From: Bacteroidales bacterium UBA4293
Lineage (GTDB): Bacteria > Bacteroidota > Bacteroidia > Bacteroidales > Bacteroidaceae
Assembly: GCA_002395835.1 (NCBI GenBank)
Contig: DGVD01000020.1
Location: 1 to 64,000 of the forward strand
DNA: 64,000 bases
Reading direction: 5' to 3'
The position numbers and the translations under genes are program-made. Positions within the stretch are counted from its first letter, which is position 1. Each line of letters opens with the position of its first letter. The notes below the pieces were generated by a model. The model had not been told where the DNA came from. It saw only the letters and a program-made list of their open reading frames with translations, and did not search any database. Shown piece after piece: positions 17,009 through 26,688 of this stretch.

Positions 17009-19060
17009 TTATTCTATCATTGACAAAAAATCATCTTCATTGACAATTGGAATGCCTAATTTCTGTGCTTTGTCTAATTTTGCCGGTCCCATATTTTCTC
17101 CAGCCAAAATAAAACTTGTTTTTGAAGAAATACTTCCAATATTTTTACCTCCATGTATTTCTATCATGTTTTTATATTCATCTCGTGAGTGTTTTGAAAA
17201 GACTCCACTGATTACTATACTCTTTCCGGATAACTTATCTGTTCTCTCAGTTAGTGTTTCCTCTGATAAAGCAAATTGCAATCCATTAGCCTTAAGCTCT
17301 GATATTAAATGTATATTACGTTCATCTGCAAAGTAGCGTATAATGCTCTCAGCAATAACATCGCCAACTCCTTCTACGTCCAACAAATCTTGAAATTTAG
17401 CAGAAGCCAATAGCTCAATAGAAGGAAAAGACTTTGCTAATAATTTAGCTGTCGTCTCTCCCACGAAACGAATACCTAAAGCAAATAGAACACGAGGATA
17501 AGGCACTAACAAAGAATTCTTAACACTCTTCATAATTTTAATCACAGACTTACTTTTGAATCCTGGAATATTCATAAATTCCCATGGATTTTTATCATAA
17601 AATTCATCAAGAGTCTGTATTTCTCCTTTCCTATAAAAGATATTATAAATACTTGTCACATCTTGAAAATAACCTGCATTATAGAAAAGAGCAACTGTTT
17701 CTGGTCCTAAACCATCTATATTCATTGCCTTTCTACTAATAAAGTGCTCTATCTTTCCTTTAATTTGAGGAGGGCAAGTCACATCATTTGGACAATAATG
17801 AGCAGCCTCACCCTCATATCGAACCAATGGGGTTCCACACTCTGGACAGACTGTTATAAACCTGACTTTTTCCCCTGTTAAATTATTACGGAAACTACTT
17901 TCTACTCCTGTAATCTTTGGTATAATCTCACCACCTTTTTCTACATAAACCATATCACCAATATGAAGGTCTAGTCCCTCGATGACATCAGCATTATGTA
18001 TTGAAGCACGTTTTACTATCGTGCCAGCTAACTGTACAGGAGTTAGATTTGCAACGGGAGTTATTACCCCTGTCCTTCCCACTTGATAAGTTACCTTCTC
18101 TAATTTAGTGAGAGCCCGTTCAGCCTGGAATTTATATGCAATCGCCCAACGTGGGGATTTTGCAGTATAACCCAAATGACGTTGTTGGGTTAATGAATTA
18201 ACTTTCAGCACAATTCCATCCGTTGCAACTGGCAGATTCTTTCTCTCTACATCCCAATAATCAATATAATCTAAGACTTCTTGTAAAGTCTTGCATTTTT
18301 TCATTCCATCACTTATTTTGAATCCCCAAGAGCGAGCTTTCTGTAAGTTTTCAAAATGGCCATCTGTTGGTAGGCTTTCGCCCAAAAGATAATATAAATA
18401 TGAATCCAACCTCCTTCGAGCAACCTCTTTAGAGTTTTGCAGTTTTAATGTCCCAGAAGCTGCATTCCTAGGATTTGCAAACAAAGGTTCTTCATTTGCC
18501 TCACGCTCCAAATTGAGCTCTTCGAAGACCTTCCAAGGCATAAGAATTTCTCCACGAATCTCAAAAGATCTAGGATAATCACCAGAAGCTAGCTGCAAAG
18601 GTATAGAACGGATTGTTTTCACATTTGCTGTAACATCATCTCCTTGAACTCCATCTCCTCTGGTTATAGCCTGAACTAACCTCCCATCTTCATAAATCAA
18701 AGAAATCGATGTGCCATCGTATTTTAATTCACAACAAATCTCAAAATCCTCTCCTTCCAAACCCTTCTTAACTCTTTCATAAAAATCTGCAACTTCTGCT
18801 TCTGAATATGTATTAGCCAATGAAAGCATTGGATATTTATGAGCAACTTGATTAAATTCTTTATTCAAATCACTTCCTACTCGCATTGTTGGTGAATTCG
18901 GATCGTAAAATTCAGGATGAGTTTGCTCCAGATCTTGGAGTTCACGCATCATTTTATCAAATTCCAAATCGGAAATTTCAGGGTTGTTTAAAATATAATA
19001 ATTATGGTTATGACGATGAAGTTCCTTCCTCAACCATTCTATTCTTTCTTTTGCTTCCAT
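17009..19060 (-). CDS. ligA: NAD-dependent DNA ligase LigA
   Basis: A 683-residue replicative and repair ligase. The N-terminal Ia domain includes HNYYILNNPEISD, which binds NMN. The adenylation motif is KYDGTS near residue 113, with the nucleotidylated Lys. A C4 zinc finger (CPECGTPL...YCPNDVTCP) lies near 405-430, then tandem HhH motifs (GIRFVGETTAKLL), and a C-terminal BRCT domain from about 600. Length is normal. It is separated from dapA by dapA's own promoter. Confidence 0.97.
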   Translation of the reverse strand: MEAKERIEWLRKELHRHNHNYYILNNPEISDLEFDKMMRELQDLEQTHPEFYDPNSPTMRVGSDLNKEFNQVAHKYPMLSLANTYSEAEVADFYERVKKGLEGEDFEICCELKYDGTSISLIYEDGRLVQAITRGDGVQGDDVTANVKTIRSIPLQLASGDYPRSFEIRGEILMPWKVFEELNLEREANEEPLFANPRNAASGTLKLQNSKEVARRRLDSYLYYLLGESLPTDGHFENLQKARSWGFKISDGMKKCKTLQEVLDYIDYWDVERKNLPVATDGIVLKVNSLTQQRHLGYTAKSPRWAIAYKFQAERALTKLEKVTYQVGRTGVITPVANLTPVQLAGTIVKRASIHNADVIEGLDLHIGDMVYVEKGGEIIPKITGVESSFRNNLTGEKVRFITVCPECGTPLVRYEGEAAHYCPNDVTCPPQIKGKIEHFISRKAMNIDGLGPETVALFYNAGYFQDVTSIYNIFYRKGEIQTLDEFYDKNPWEFMNIPGFKSKSVIKIMKSVKNSLLVPYPRVLFALGIRFVGETTAKLLAKSFPSIELLASAKFQDLLDVEGVGDVIAESIIRYFADERNIHLISELKANGLQFALSEETLTERTDKLSGKSIVISGVFSKHSRDEYKNMIEIHGGKNIGSISSKTSFILAGENMGPAKLDKAQKLGIPIVNEDDFLSMIE

Positions 19061-19107
19061 AAATAGATCAATTTTTATGCAATATTACTTCTTTTTTATC
19101 AAGCGAA

Positions 19108-19115
19108 CAAACTTA
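19108..19115 (-). promoter_or_regulatory. -7 box of ligA
   Basis: TAAGTTTG on the minus strand, about 48 nt upstream of the ligA ATG. It is supported by the box alone, with no clear -33 element. Confidence 0.45.
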
Positions 19116-19146
19116 GTGAGTTTAATTAAGAAAAAGATACCTAAAA

Positions 19147-19177
19147 TTTGAGATTCAGAATAAAAGACCTAATTTTG
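19147..19177 (+). promoter_or_regulatory. Promoter of the GNAT-trmD gene
   Basis: TTTG (19147-19150), a 19-nt spacer, and TAATTTTG (19170-19177), the complete Bacteroidetes consensus, ending 16 nt before the ATG at 19194. It marks the fused ORF as the transcribed unit. Confidence 0.75.
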
Positions 19178-19193
19178 CAGAAAAATTAATCCA

Positions 19194-20456
19194 ATGGATA
19201 TAGAAACGCTTAACATAAGACCTGCTACTTTCGACGATTCTGAATTTGTAGCAAAAAGTGTCATGGCTGCTTTAGGCCAGGATGAAGTCTATGCTACTCC
19301 ACTCCCCAAAAGGACAAAGGCAATGATAAAAAGAATAACTAGTATTTGTCAGCGCGAAGACGTCCTATATAGTTGGAAAAATACCTTAATCGCTGAAATA
19401 GAAGGAAAGCCTGTTGCAAGTCTTACGGCATACAATGGAACAAACTACAAGGAGATGAGAGAAAGAACTTTTGCTCTTTTTGACGGACCTTTAGATTTTG
19501 ACATTGATCTTATGCAAGATGAGACCCATGAAGGCGAATACTATCTTGATTCTGCAACTGTTCTTCCTGAATACCGTAATCAAGGAATCGGAAGGAAACT
19601 CCTTCTTGCTGGTATTGAAACAGGGAAAAAACTTAGCATACCTCATGTAACTCTCCTAGTAAGCCCCAATAATCACAAAGCCAAAAAATTATATCGTTCA
19701 TTAGGATTCCGTGAAGCTGGAGAAATATATGCCTTTGGAGAAAATTATCAACGAATGAAATTAGATACTGCAGATCCTATGCGTATTGATATTCTGACTG
19801 TTCTTCCAGAAATGCTTGAAGGATTCTTAAACTGTTCCATTCTAGCCCGTGCTCAAAAGAAAGGACTTGTAGAAATACATGTTCATAATTTAAGAGATTG
19901 GACTTTAGACAAGCACAAAAGAGTAGACGACTATCCTTATGGTGGATGCGCTGGTATGGTTATGCAATGTGAACCTATAGATCGATGTATTGAGAGCCTT
20001 CAAAGGGAGCGAGAATATGATGAGGTGATTTTTACAACTCCAGATGGAGAAAAATTCGATCAACCTATGGCCAACATGTTTTCTATGAAAAAAAATATCA
20101 TTATTCTTTGTGGTCACTTTAAAGGGGTTGATTATAGAATTCGCGAGCATCTGATTACCAAAGAAGTAAGCATCGGTGATTATGTTCTTACCGGTGGAGA
20201 ATTAGCAGCTGCTGTCATGACAGACGCCATTGTTCGTATTATCCCTGGTGTAATCGGAGATGAACAAAGTGCATTATCAGATTCTTTCCAAGACAACCTT
20301 CTTGCACCTCCTGTTTATACTAGACCTGCTGATTATAAAGGTTGGAAGGTTCCTGATGTCCTTTTATCAGGACATGAAAAAAATATTAGGAACTGGGAAT
20401 TAGAACAAGCTATTGAACGTACCAAAAGATTACGACCAGACCTTTTAAGTGACTAA
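19194..20456 (+). CDS. trmD: GNAT acetyltransferase fused to tRNA (guanine37-N1)-methyltransferase TrmD
   Basis: A 420-residue two-domain protein. Residues 1-195 are a GNAT fold with the acetyl-CoA motif LPEYRNQGIGRKL near 125-137 and a typical LYRSLGFRE end. Residues 196-420 are a complete TrmD with VDDYPYGGCAGMV, GHFKGVDYRI and SIGDYVLTGGE, the trefoil-knot SAM site. TrmD makes m1G37 in tRNAs and is essential in many bacteria. The junction reads TADP-MRIDILT with no stop and no frameshift. The Met at 19779 could also serve as an internal start giving free TrmD of about 225 residues. The acetylation target is unknown. The 3' end overlaps the convergent lysozyme gene by 4 bp. Confidence 0.92.
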   Translation: MDIETLNIRPATFDDSEFVAKSVMAALGQDEVYATPLPKRTKAMIKRITSICQREDVLYSWKNTLIAEIEGKPVASLTAYNGTNYKEMRERTFALFDGPLDFDIDLMQDETHEGEYYLDSATVLPEYRNQGIGRKLLLAGIETGKKLSIPHVTLLVSPNNHKAKKLYRSLGFREAGEIYAFGENYQRMKLDTADPMRIDILTVLPEMLEGFLNCSILARAQKKGLVEIHVHNLRDWTLDKHKRVDDYPYGGCAGMVMQCEPIDRCIESLQREREYDEVIFTTPDGEKFDQPMANMFSMKKNIIILCGHFKGVDYRIREHLITKEVSIGDYVLTGGELAAAVMTDAIVRIIPGVIGDEQSALSDSFQDNLLAPPVYTRPADYKGWKVPDVLLSGHEKNIRNWELEQAIERTKRLRPDLLSD

Positions 20457-22375
20457 TTGAAAGTCTTTAGATATTCTTCAAAACGTTCCTTAGAACCGTT
20501 AAATACATTGATGTCTACATCACTTTGTATACCGCTTACTTTACCATCCGGTGAGATTTGCCAATATATCATATGTGAGTAAGGTTTAAATTCTCCATAG
20601 CGAGCTACCCAAAGATCATAACTTTGGATTTCCTCAGATGCCTTACTCAAGTGATTTCTAATGAACATTTGATTAACATAGAGCAATGGTTTTACACCAA
20701 ATTTAGCCTCAACTGTTTTTAACCATTTCAAGACTTGCTCAAACATTATCTCATCATTTCCCCATCGATCTTTTATATAAGAATCTGTGGGTTCTAGATC
20801 CAAGACAGGAGGTAGGTCTCCTTTTTTATAAATTGTGTTTTTAAAAAACCAAGCCAATTGTTCTTCAACAGGAGCTGAAGAGAAAAAATGATATGCACCA
20901 ACGTGTATACCATGATTTCTAGCCTGCTGATAATCAGATTTAAAATAGCTATTTAAAACTGTTGCACCTTCAGTAGCCTTAATATAAACAAAGGATATAG
21001 GATAGGAAACAATTCCACTTATTCTCTTTTCACTTCTAGTTCCTAATGATTTAATACGCAAATATTTCCAAGAAATATTACACGCCTTCCTATAACGATT
21101 TATGTGTTGGTATCTAGCAATATCTATCCCATAAACTCTATCAGCCGTATAAAGCAACCTCTCTCCTTCGAATTTATCATCCTTCCAACTTCCACACTGC
21201 ACAGTTCCATCTGCATCTACATACATACCAAAATCCTGTCTCTGACCATCAGCCCAAGAACCATAATAAATGGAACCATCAGCATAAAACCGCTCACCTG
21301 CTCCATCAAAAATCTTGTTATCCCAAAATGCACCATTATAAGAACTTCCATCCGGATAAACCACATTTCCACCCATCAAATATCCTTCTTCCCAATCACC
21401 AGAATAAACTGCATCATCTTTGTCCTTGAACCAACCACTCCCATGCAATAAACCATCTTTCCACAAACCTTGGCTAATACTACCATCATTATAAATACAT
21501 ATGCCCATTCCATTTGGCATATTAAACTGGATCTCACCTGAATACTCAAAAGATTCACTTTTAAGTTTTCCGACATAACCAAATAATTCAGAAGACACAG
21601 AACCCTTTGTAAAAGAATCAGTTTCGCAACTTAAATCTGAAACTCTAAATAAAGGATTTATTATAGATTTAGCATTAACAGGGAGCCCCTTTTCTATTAG
21701 TTGAGTTTCAGCTTTGTTCTTTTTATAAACAACCGGTCCGCATGTATATTTTCTTCTTCTCCCCTCTGGACTATAATAAGCAAACACTTTTTGAACACGT
21801 TGCCACTTCAGAAAAGAAGATGCCTGAACAAACTTTTCAATCGTATTACTCAAACTATCTAAATAATCTAGTTTAGCCAAACACTCAGCATACAAAGACT
21901 TCATCTCCTCAAATCCATCATCGGCATGCATATGAGTTTGTACATAATACTCCAGTTCTTTAATCTGCTTATTCAGGACCTGGCATTTACCCAACAAATA
22001 ATTATTCGATTTTTCTAAAATTAAATCATTATTAGAACAAAAATAAGCACTATCATAAGGTGAGTAAAAGGCATTCTTTTGCAATTTGATTTTACCTGCT
22101 CTAGAAATGAAGAAACCAACATCGAGACTTCTTTGTACACAATCTTCCAAAGAAAAAGAAAGTTTTGAAAGACCTTGTATAGTATCTACAGAAGAAAAGT
22201 ACAAGGTATCAACCCCATTTGAAACAAGATAATAGTCGATGCTTTCAAGCAAGACTGCAGCGCGTTGTTTTTGGCTTGTAGAGACAGGCCAAAAAACAAA
22301 AGCATGAATTCCTATCAAAAAACAAAACAAAAATCCTACAATATACAGAAATTGATTCTTCGTAAGATTCCTCAT
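20453..22375 (-). CDS. MORN-repeat GH25 lysozyme-like protein
   Basis: A 640-residue protein with an N-terminal membrane anchor or uncleaved signal (FLYIVGFLFCFLIGIHAFVF). A middle region of about 35-275 has no recognised domain. About six MORN repeats of 22-24 residues follow at 280-412 (YSGDWEEGY, YNGAFWDNK, YYGSWADGQ). A GH25 muramidase domain fills 415-640 (YGIDIARYQH, KATEGAT, GAYHFFS, and the DLE catalytic acid motif in VLDLEPT). It probably cleaves peptidoglycan at the envelope. The start is the ATG at 22375, since a longer frame would run into pyrD. It lies 23 nt downstream of pyrD on the same strand. Confidence 0.88.
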   Translation of the reverse strand: MRNLTKNQFLYIVGFLFCFLIGIHAFVFWPVSTSQKQRAAVLLESIDYYLVSNGVDTLYFSSVDTIQGLSKLSFSLEDCVQRSLDVGFFISRAGKIKLQKNAFYSPYDSAYFCSNNDLILEKSNNYLLGKCQVLNKQIKELEYYVQTHMHADDGFEEMKSLYAECLAKLDYLDSLSNTIEKFVQASSFLKWQRVQKVFAYYSPEGRRRKYTCGPVVYKKNKAETQLIEKGLPVNAKSIINPLFRVSDLSCETDSFTKGSVSSELFGYVGKLKSESFEYSGEIQFNMPNGMGICIYNDGSISQGLWKDGLLHGSGWFKDKDDAVYSGDWEEGYLMGGNVVYPDGSSYNGAFWDNKIFDGAGERFYADGSIYYGSWADGQRQDFGMYVDADGTVQCGSWKDDKFEGERLLYTADRVYGIDIARYQHINRYRKACNISWKYLRIKSLGTRSEKRISGIVSYPISFVYIKATEGATVLNSYFKSDYQQARNHGIHVGAYHFFSSAPVEEQLAWFFKNTIYKKGDLPPVLDLEPTDSYIKDRWGNDEIMFEQVLKWLKTVEAKFGVKPLLYVNQMFIRNHLSKASEEIQSYDLWVARYGEFKPYSHMIYWQISPDGKVSGIQSDVDINVFNGSKERFEEYLKTFN

Positions 22376-22398
22376 TTTTATGATTATTTTTTGACAGA

Positions 22399-23313
22399 TT
22401 AATAATCTTTCAACGAACCTACGATTTCCAATAGACTCTTGCAACCATGTGCATCAAGCCAATCATTGATTCCATTTTTAACCTTAATTGAAACTGCTGG
22501 GTCTATGAAATTTGCAGTTCCTATTTCAATAGCACTTGCACCTGCCATAAAAAACTCAATAGCATCGTGAGCATTAACAATTCCACCAAGTCCCACAACT
22601 GGGATTTTTACTGCTTTTGCCACCTGCCATACCATTCTCACTGCCACAGGACGAATTGCAGGTCCACTGAGTCCTCCTGTATTAATAGAAAGCATAGGAA
22701 TCCGTTTTTCTATATCTATCACCATTCCCATCAATGTATTAATCAAGGAAACAGAATCAGCACCAGAGGCCTCTACTGCTTTAGCAATACTTGCTATATC
22801 CGTAACATTGGGTGACAGTTTGACGATAAGTGTTTTCTTATATACCTTTCTTACAGCTTTGACCACTTCAGATGCGCCCTCACATGTAACACCAAATGCC
22901 ATTCCACCAGATTTCACATTTGGACAAGAGATATTCAATTCAATCGCTGGAATCTTATCTAATTCATTGATTCTTTCAGCTGTAGCTACATAATCCTCTA
23001 CAGTAGAACCTGAGACATTAACGATCATATTAGTATTAATGTCCTTAATGTCAGGATAAATATGATTACAAAAGTAGTCTACACCCTTATTCTGAAGTCC
23101 TACACAATTCAGCATACCACTTGGGGTTTCTACCATCCGGGGATAAGCATTTCCTTCTCTATGATTCAAAGTGGTACCTTTAACTATAATACCTCCCAAA
23201 TCCTCCAGATTGATGAAATCCTCAAACTCCTTACCATACCCGAATGTCCCGGAAGCAGTCATTACGGGGTTCTTCAACTCCAAAGAACCTATTTTAACTC
23301 TTAAATCTGCCAT
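22399..23313 (-). CDS. pyrD: Dihydroorotate dehydrogenase B, catalytic subunit
   Basis: A 304-residue FMN enzyme, class 1B, that oxidises dihydroorotate to orotate using NAD via PyrK. Motifs seen are TASGTFGYG, NCVGLQNKG, ELNISCPNVKSGG with the class 1 active-site Cys, KLSPNV, and the FMN phosphate-binding VVGLGGIVNAHDAIEF. It overlaps pyrK by 13 bp, which suggests translational coupling of the two subunits. Confidence 0.95.
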   Translation of the reverse strand: MADLRVKIGSLELKNPVMTASGTFGYGKEFEDFINLEDLGGIIVKGTTLNHREGNAYPRMVETPSGMLNCVGLQNKGVDYFCNHIYPDIKDINTNMIVNVSGSTVEDYVATAERINELDKIPAIELNISCPNVKSGGMAFGVTCEGASEVVKAVRKVYKKTLIVKLSPNVTDIASIAKAVEASGADSVSLINTLMGMVIDIEKRIPMLSINTGGLSGPAIRPVAVRMVWQVAKAVKIPVVGLGGIVNAHDAIEFFMAGASAIEIGTANFIDPAVSIKVKNGINDWLDAHGCKSLLEIVGSLKDY

Positions 23314-24077
23314 AACAAATCGTTGATATTAAATACAGGACCATCTTTACAAACACATTTATGCCCTTCTGTTGTGTTTTCCACGCAACATAAACAAGCA
23401 CCAACCCCACAAGCCATCTTATTTTCCAAAGAAACTTCACATTCAATCCCTTCAGCTTTGGCATAGCGTGCTACTGAAATCATCATGGGTTTTGGACCAC
23501 AAGCCGAAATTCTATCAAATCTGATTTGATTCAAAATGGAATGCTGAGTTACAAAACCTTTTTCACCCATTGAACCATCTTCTGTTGTGGTATATACCGA
23601 ACCCAACTCATGGAACTGATCCAATTCCAAAAGATCACTAGCGCTTTTTGCTCCCAATAAAAAAGTAGGTTCTGCACCTATTTCTTTTATACACTTTCCA
23701 AAATAAAGTAATGGTGCAATTCCCACTCCACCACCAACTAAAAGAATTTTTTGCTTAGGACTTAAGGGGAGGGTAAAACCATTACCAAGTGGTAGGATAA
23801 CGTTAACGATCTCTCCAGATTGAACTTTTGCTAAAGTTTTAGTGCCTTCACCAACTTTTGCTATAAGAAACCATACCTCATTTCGCTCATAATCTACATA
23901 ATTAATAGATATGGGACGACGTAAAAAGGTATTTTTAGAACCATCGATGCGGATTTCGGCAAACTGGCCTGGCAGCATTTCAGGTAACTTAGAATCATGA
24001 GTAAGTTTTAGTAGAGCATATCGTGGATGAGGAGAAGAATTTTCCACAACCCTTAGATCTAAAATGTATTTCTTCAT
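23301..24077 (-). CDS. pyrK: Dihydroorotate dehydrogenase B, electron transfer subunit
   Basis: A 258-residue FAD and [2Fe-2S] protein that passes electrons from PyrD to NAD. The N-terminal FAD barrel includes FLRRPISIN; the NAD domain contains LLVGGGVGIAPLL. The C-terminal cluster Cys ligands lie in ACGVGACLCC and the following C-V-C segment. It is the first gene of pyrK-pyrD and possibly of the downstream lysozyme gene. Confidence 0.95.
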   Translation of the reverse strand: MKKYILDLRVVENSSPHPRYALLKLTHDSKLPEMLPGQFAEIRIDGSKNTFLRRPISINYVDYERNEVWFLIAKVGEGTKTLAKVQSGEIVNVILPLGNGFTLPLSPKQKILLVGGGVGIAPLLYFGKCIKEIGAEPTFLLGAKSASDLLELDQFHELGSVYTTTEDGSMGEKGFVTQHSILNQIRFDRISACGPKPMMISVARYAKAEGIECEVSLENKMACGVGACLCCVENTTEGHKCVCKDGPVFNINDLLWQI

Positions 24078-24105
24078 TCGTAAACTCCATTAATCATTCT
24101 GTAGC

Positions 24106-24113
24106 CAAAGATA
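24106..24113 (-). promoter_or_regulatory. -7 box of pyrK-pyrD
   Basis: TATCTTTG on the minus strand, 28 nt before the pyrK ATG, in the 55-nt gap after the XRE regulator gene. Confidence 0.5.
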
Positions 24114-24132
24114 ATACATTTTTTTTATTTGA

Positions 24133-24678
24133 TTATTTTCTGGGAACAAAAACTTCATAGGTATCGTCATCGTAGAATACTTGAATCTCTTTCACCTTCC
24201 TTAATGGTTTGTCAATTATTTTTACCATCTTTATATCCTTAGAATCTGTATAACTTTGTGCCATTTGGTAACCGGACGCTAGAGTTTGCCCAGGAAACTG
24301 TTCATTAGAAATTGATGAGTGAACAGATTTTGATGGAATAGCACTAGGAGAAGTTCTATCCATTGAATCAGACTGTAATTTAGAATCAGGAAATAAATCA
24401 CCACTAAAATGTAAAGCATGATCAGGCATGTCACTCTGGTCTTTTTCTACTAAAGAAGAAGATACTTCAGAATTTAACATGGAACCTTTACCATCGAGCA
24501 ACCATAATAAATTTACCTCTGGAAAAGCAGAACGAATATTCTGCACAATTTCTAAAGATGGTTTGGTTTTACCTTTTAATATATTACTAAGAGTAGCAGC
24601 TGCAACTGAAATTTTTTCTGCAAATACATTTTGGTTATAACCTGAGTACTCAAGTAACTCCCTAATCCGATCTTTCAT
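24133..24678 (-). CDS. XRE-type helix-turn-helix regulator
   Basis: A 181-residue protein. Residues 1-67 form a Cro/CI-type HTH (VFAEKISVAAATLSNILKG as helices 2-3), with the NLLWLLDGKG end common to Bacteroidetes XRE proteins. Residues 70-150 are Ser-rich and probably disordered, and a short C-terminal segment (KEIQVFYDDDTYEVF) closes it. There is no peptidase or sensor motif. It lies upstream of pyrK on the same strand but pyrK has its own promoter box. Its target is unknown. Confidence 0.8.
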   Translation of the reverse strand: MKDRIRELLEYSGYNQNVFAEKISVAAATLSNILKGKTKPSLEIVQNIRSAFPEVNLLWLLDGKGSMLNSEVSSSLVEKDQSDMPDHALHFSGDLFPDSKLQSDSMDRTSPSAIPSKSVHSSISNEQFPGQTLASGYQMAQSYTDSKDIKMVKIIDKPLRKVKEIQVFYDDDTYEVFVPRK

Positions 24679-24742
24679 TTTCTACAATTTTTATTAGACA
24701 AGCACGTAAAAATGCCAAAAATAGACTGTTTTAATGATTTTA

Positions 24743-24774
24743 CAAAGATAAAACATAATTTCTATTCATACAAG
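24743..24774 (-). promoter_or_regulatory. Promoter of the XRE regulator gene
   Basis: TATCTTTG (24743-24750, minus) with CTTG (24771-24774) 20 nt upstream, one mismatch to the -33 TTTG. The leader would be about 60 nt. Confidence 0.5.
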
Positions 24775-25571
24775 AAAATGAATTGATAATTTTAAATGTA
24801 AATTTTAAAATTCAAAATAATAAAATTTATAGTCATGAATACCAGCGACAGCATACTTTATATTAATGAATTTACAATTGTAAACGCAAGGTAACCTGCT
24901 GAAAGTAGAAAGAAAACAAAAAAAAATAATTATCTGGTTATCTTTTTATTATACTAAGAATAATCTTCAAATATTGAAGTAAAAAACGTGTTCCCTTGAT
25001 TATATTCTGATCTGAACTGATTTAAAATTTTACAAAAATCAATAAAATATCTGGCTATCAATGAGTTAATAATATAGAATAAATTGTTATATTTATTCAT
25101 TTATTTTAATGAATTCATAAAATTTACAAACATAAACTTAAATTCATGTCCGAGAAAAGGCTCCAACCTTTTACTTATTTGCAAATCGAATTAAAAAGCA
25201 TGAATTTATAAAGATAAACCAAAGAAAAAGAACGCAAAAATCATCCCTAAATAAATGTTAAACGTAAATTTCATGAAGCTGAAAGCAGATTTTTTTGAGA
25301 ATTTTCTGAAATTTAAAACCAGCCTTCAAAATTTAAAATTTTATGAGATCCTCAAGGGGTAAAAAGGATAGCTAAATAACTAGTTTTCTGCAGAAAAGGC
25401 CCCAAAATTATTGTCTAGAAAAAGCGTCAATCTAGATAAGAATAAAGAAAAGATAGCTTTCTAACAGAAAAAAGATGAATCTGTAGGGCCAAACCTACCC
25501 TAAAATTATAGGAAAATGGGGCAAAAAGGCACGCAAAAAAATGTTAAAACAGGATTAAGCTCTAACAAGAA
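24751..25571. other. About 820 bp of AT-rich non-coding DNA
   Basis: No frame of useful length and no RNA family I recognise. By eye it is much richer in A/T than its flanks, with homopolymer A and T runs, a TATGTTTG box on the minus strand (25127-25134) and a 14-bp palindrome TTTTCTGCAGAAAA (25384-25397). It could be decayed DNA, a 3' region of holA, or hold an unrecognised small RNA. Confidence 0.5.
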
Positions 25572-26588
25572 TCAATGCAGAATAAAATAAATCAGTTCTT
25601 GTAGTAATTCACCAGATGAAGCCATGCTATTACCAAAACCCTTAGATCTGGCATCAGTTTCCCTGATAGCAGCAATTATATTCATCGTTTTACGAGCACT
25701 GAAATTCTTCATCCCTATCATGTATTCTTTCACCTGCCAAGACATTCTCAAATCCAAAGCTTCCATCACCCCTGCCTCAGTTCTTGATGGAGCATAGTGA
25801 GCCAACATCAAATTAGAGAAATAAGAGAACAAAGTTGGTAAAACTTTTTGAATAGGATATTCTTTCTGATTTTTGTCAAAATAATTCACAATCCTATTTG
25901 CCTTGAAAATATCTTTTGAAATCAATGCACTTCGAAGTTCAAAGGTATTAAAATCCTTACTGACTCCGATATTCTGCTCTATCAGTTCAGGAGTAATAAA
26001 CTTGTCACCTTTAATAACTAATTTATCCAACTCATTTGCCATTCGATTCAAATCAGAACCGATGTAATCCACCAGTAACTCCACAGACTTACTGTCAATA
26101 CTCATTCCTTTACGTTGAACATATCCAGCTATGAAAGGAGGCAGTTCTCGCTCATATAATTTTTTACTTTCAAACAGGAATCCCACCCGTTCAATTTCTG
26201 CTGCAATTTTTTTTCTCCTATCCAGGACACCATTCTTGTGACAAAAGACAAGGATAGTTTGGGGCTGTGGAGACTTTAGATAAACAGAAAGCGGATCCAA
26301 ATTCTTCAAATTTTGAGCCTCTTTAACCAAGACGACTTGATAATCGCTCATCATCGGATACCGTCTAGCAGCCATTAAAATGGCATTTATATCGGTTTCT
26401 GCACCATAAAGAGTAGTAAAATTGAAGTCTTTCTGTTCATCGGTCAACACATTACTTGCTATATAATCAGCTATCCGATCTATGTAATAAGACTCTTCAC
26501 CCATCAAATAATAGATAGGTTTAAACTGACGCTCTTTTATGCTGCGCACCACTACATCGTAAGTCAACGTTGATTCTTTCTTTGCCAT
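25572..26588 (-). CDS. holA: DNA polymerase III subunit delta
   Basis: A 338-residue clamp-loader subunit that opens the sliding clamp. The N-terminal region has KPIYYLMGEESYYIDRI, typical of bacterial delta; the middle shows VDYIGSDLNRMANELDKL, and the C-terminal collar domain ends in SSGELLQELIYFILH. The family is divergent but this combination is characteristic. It is a single-gene unit with a TACCTTTG box at 26612-26619. Confidence 0.9.
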   Translation of the reverse strand: MAKKESTLTYDVVVRSIKERQFKPIYYLMGEESYYIDRIADYIASNVLTDEQKDFNFTTLYGAETDINAILMAARRYPMMSDYQVVLVKEAQNLKNLDPLSVYLKSPQPQTILVFCHKNGVLDRRKKIAAEIERVGFLFESKKLYERELPPFIAGYVQRKGMSIDSKSVELLVDYIGSDLNRMANELDKLVIKGDKFITPELIEQNIGVSKDFNTFELRSALISKDIFKANRIVNYFDKNQKEYPIQKVLPTLFSYFSNLMLAHYAPSRTEAGVMEALDLRMSWQVKEYMIGMKNFSARKTMNIIAAIRETDARSKGFGNSMASSGELLQELIYFILH

Positions 26589-26611
26589 TTCAGTACTTTT
26601 GACTACTTTTG

Positions 26612-26619
26612 CAAAGGTA
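26612..26619 (-). promoter_or_regulatory. -7 box of holA
   Basis: TACCTTTG on the minus strand, 23 nt before the holA ATG. Confidence 0.5.
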
Positions 26620-26688
26620 ATGTTTTTATTCTATAAAACCTTGCTGAGATTTTGATTTTTTAAACCACCTGACCATGTGATTGGAAAT

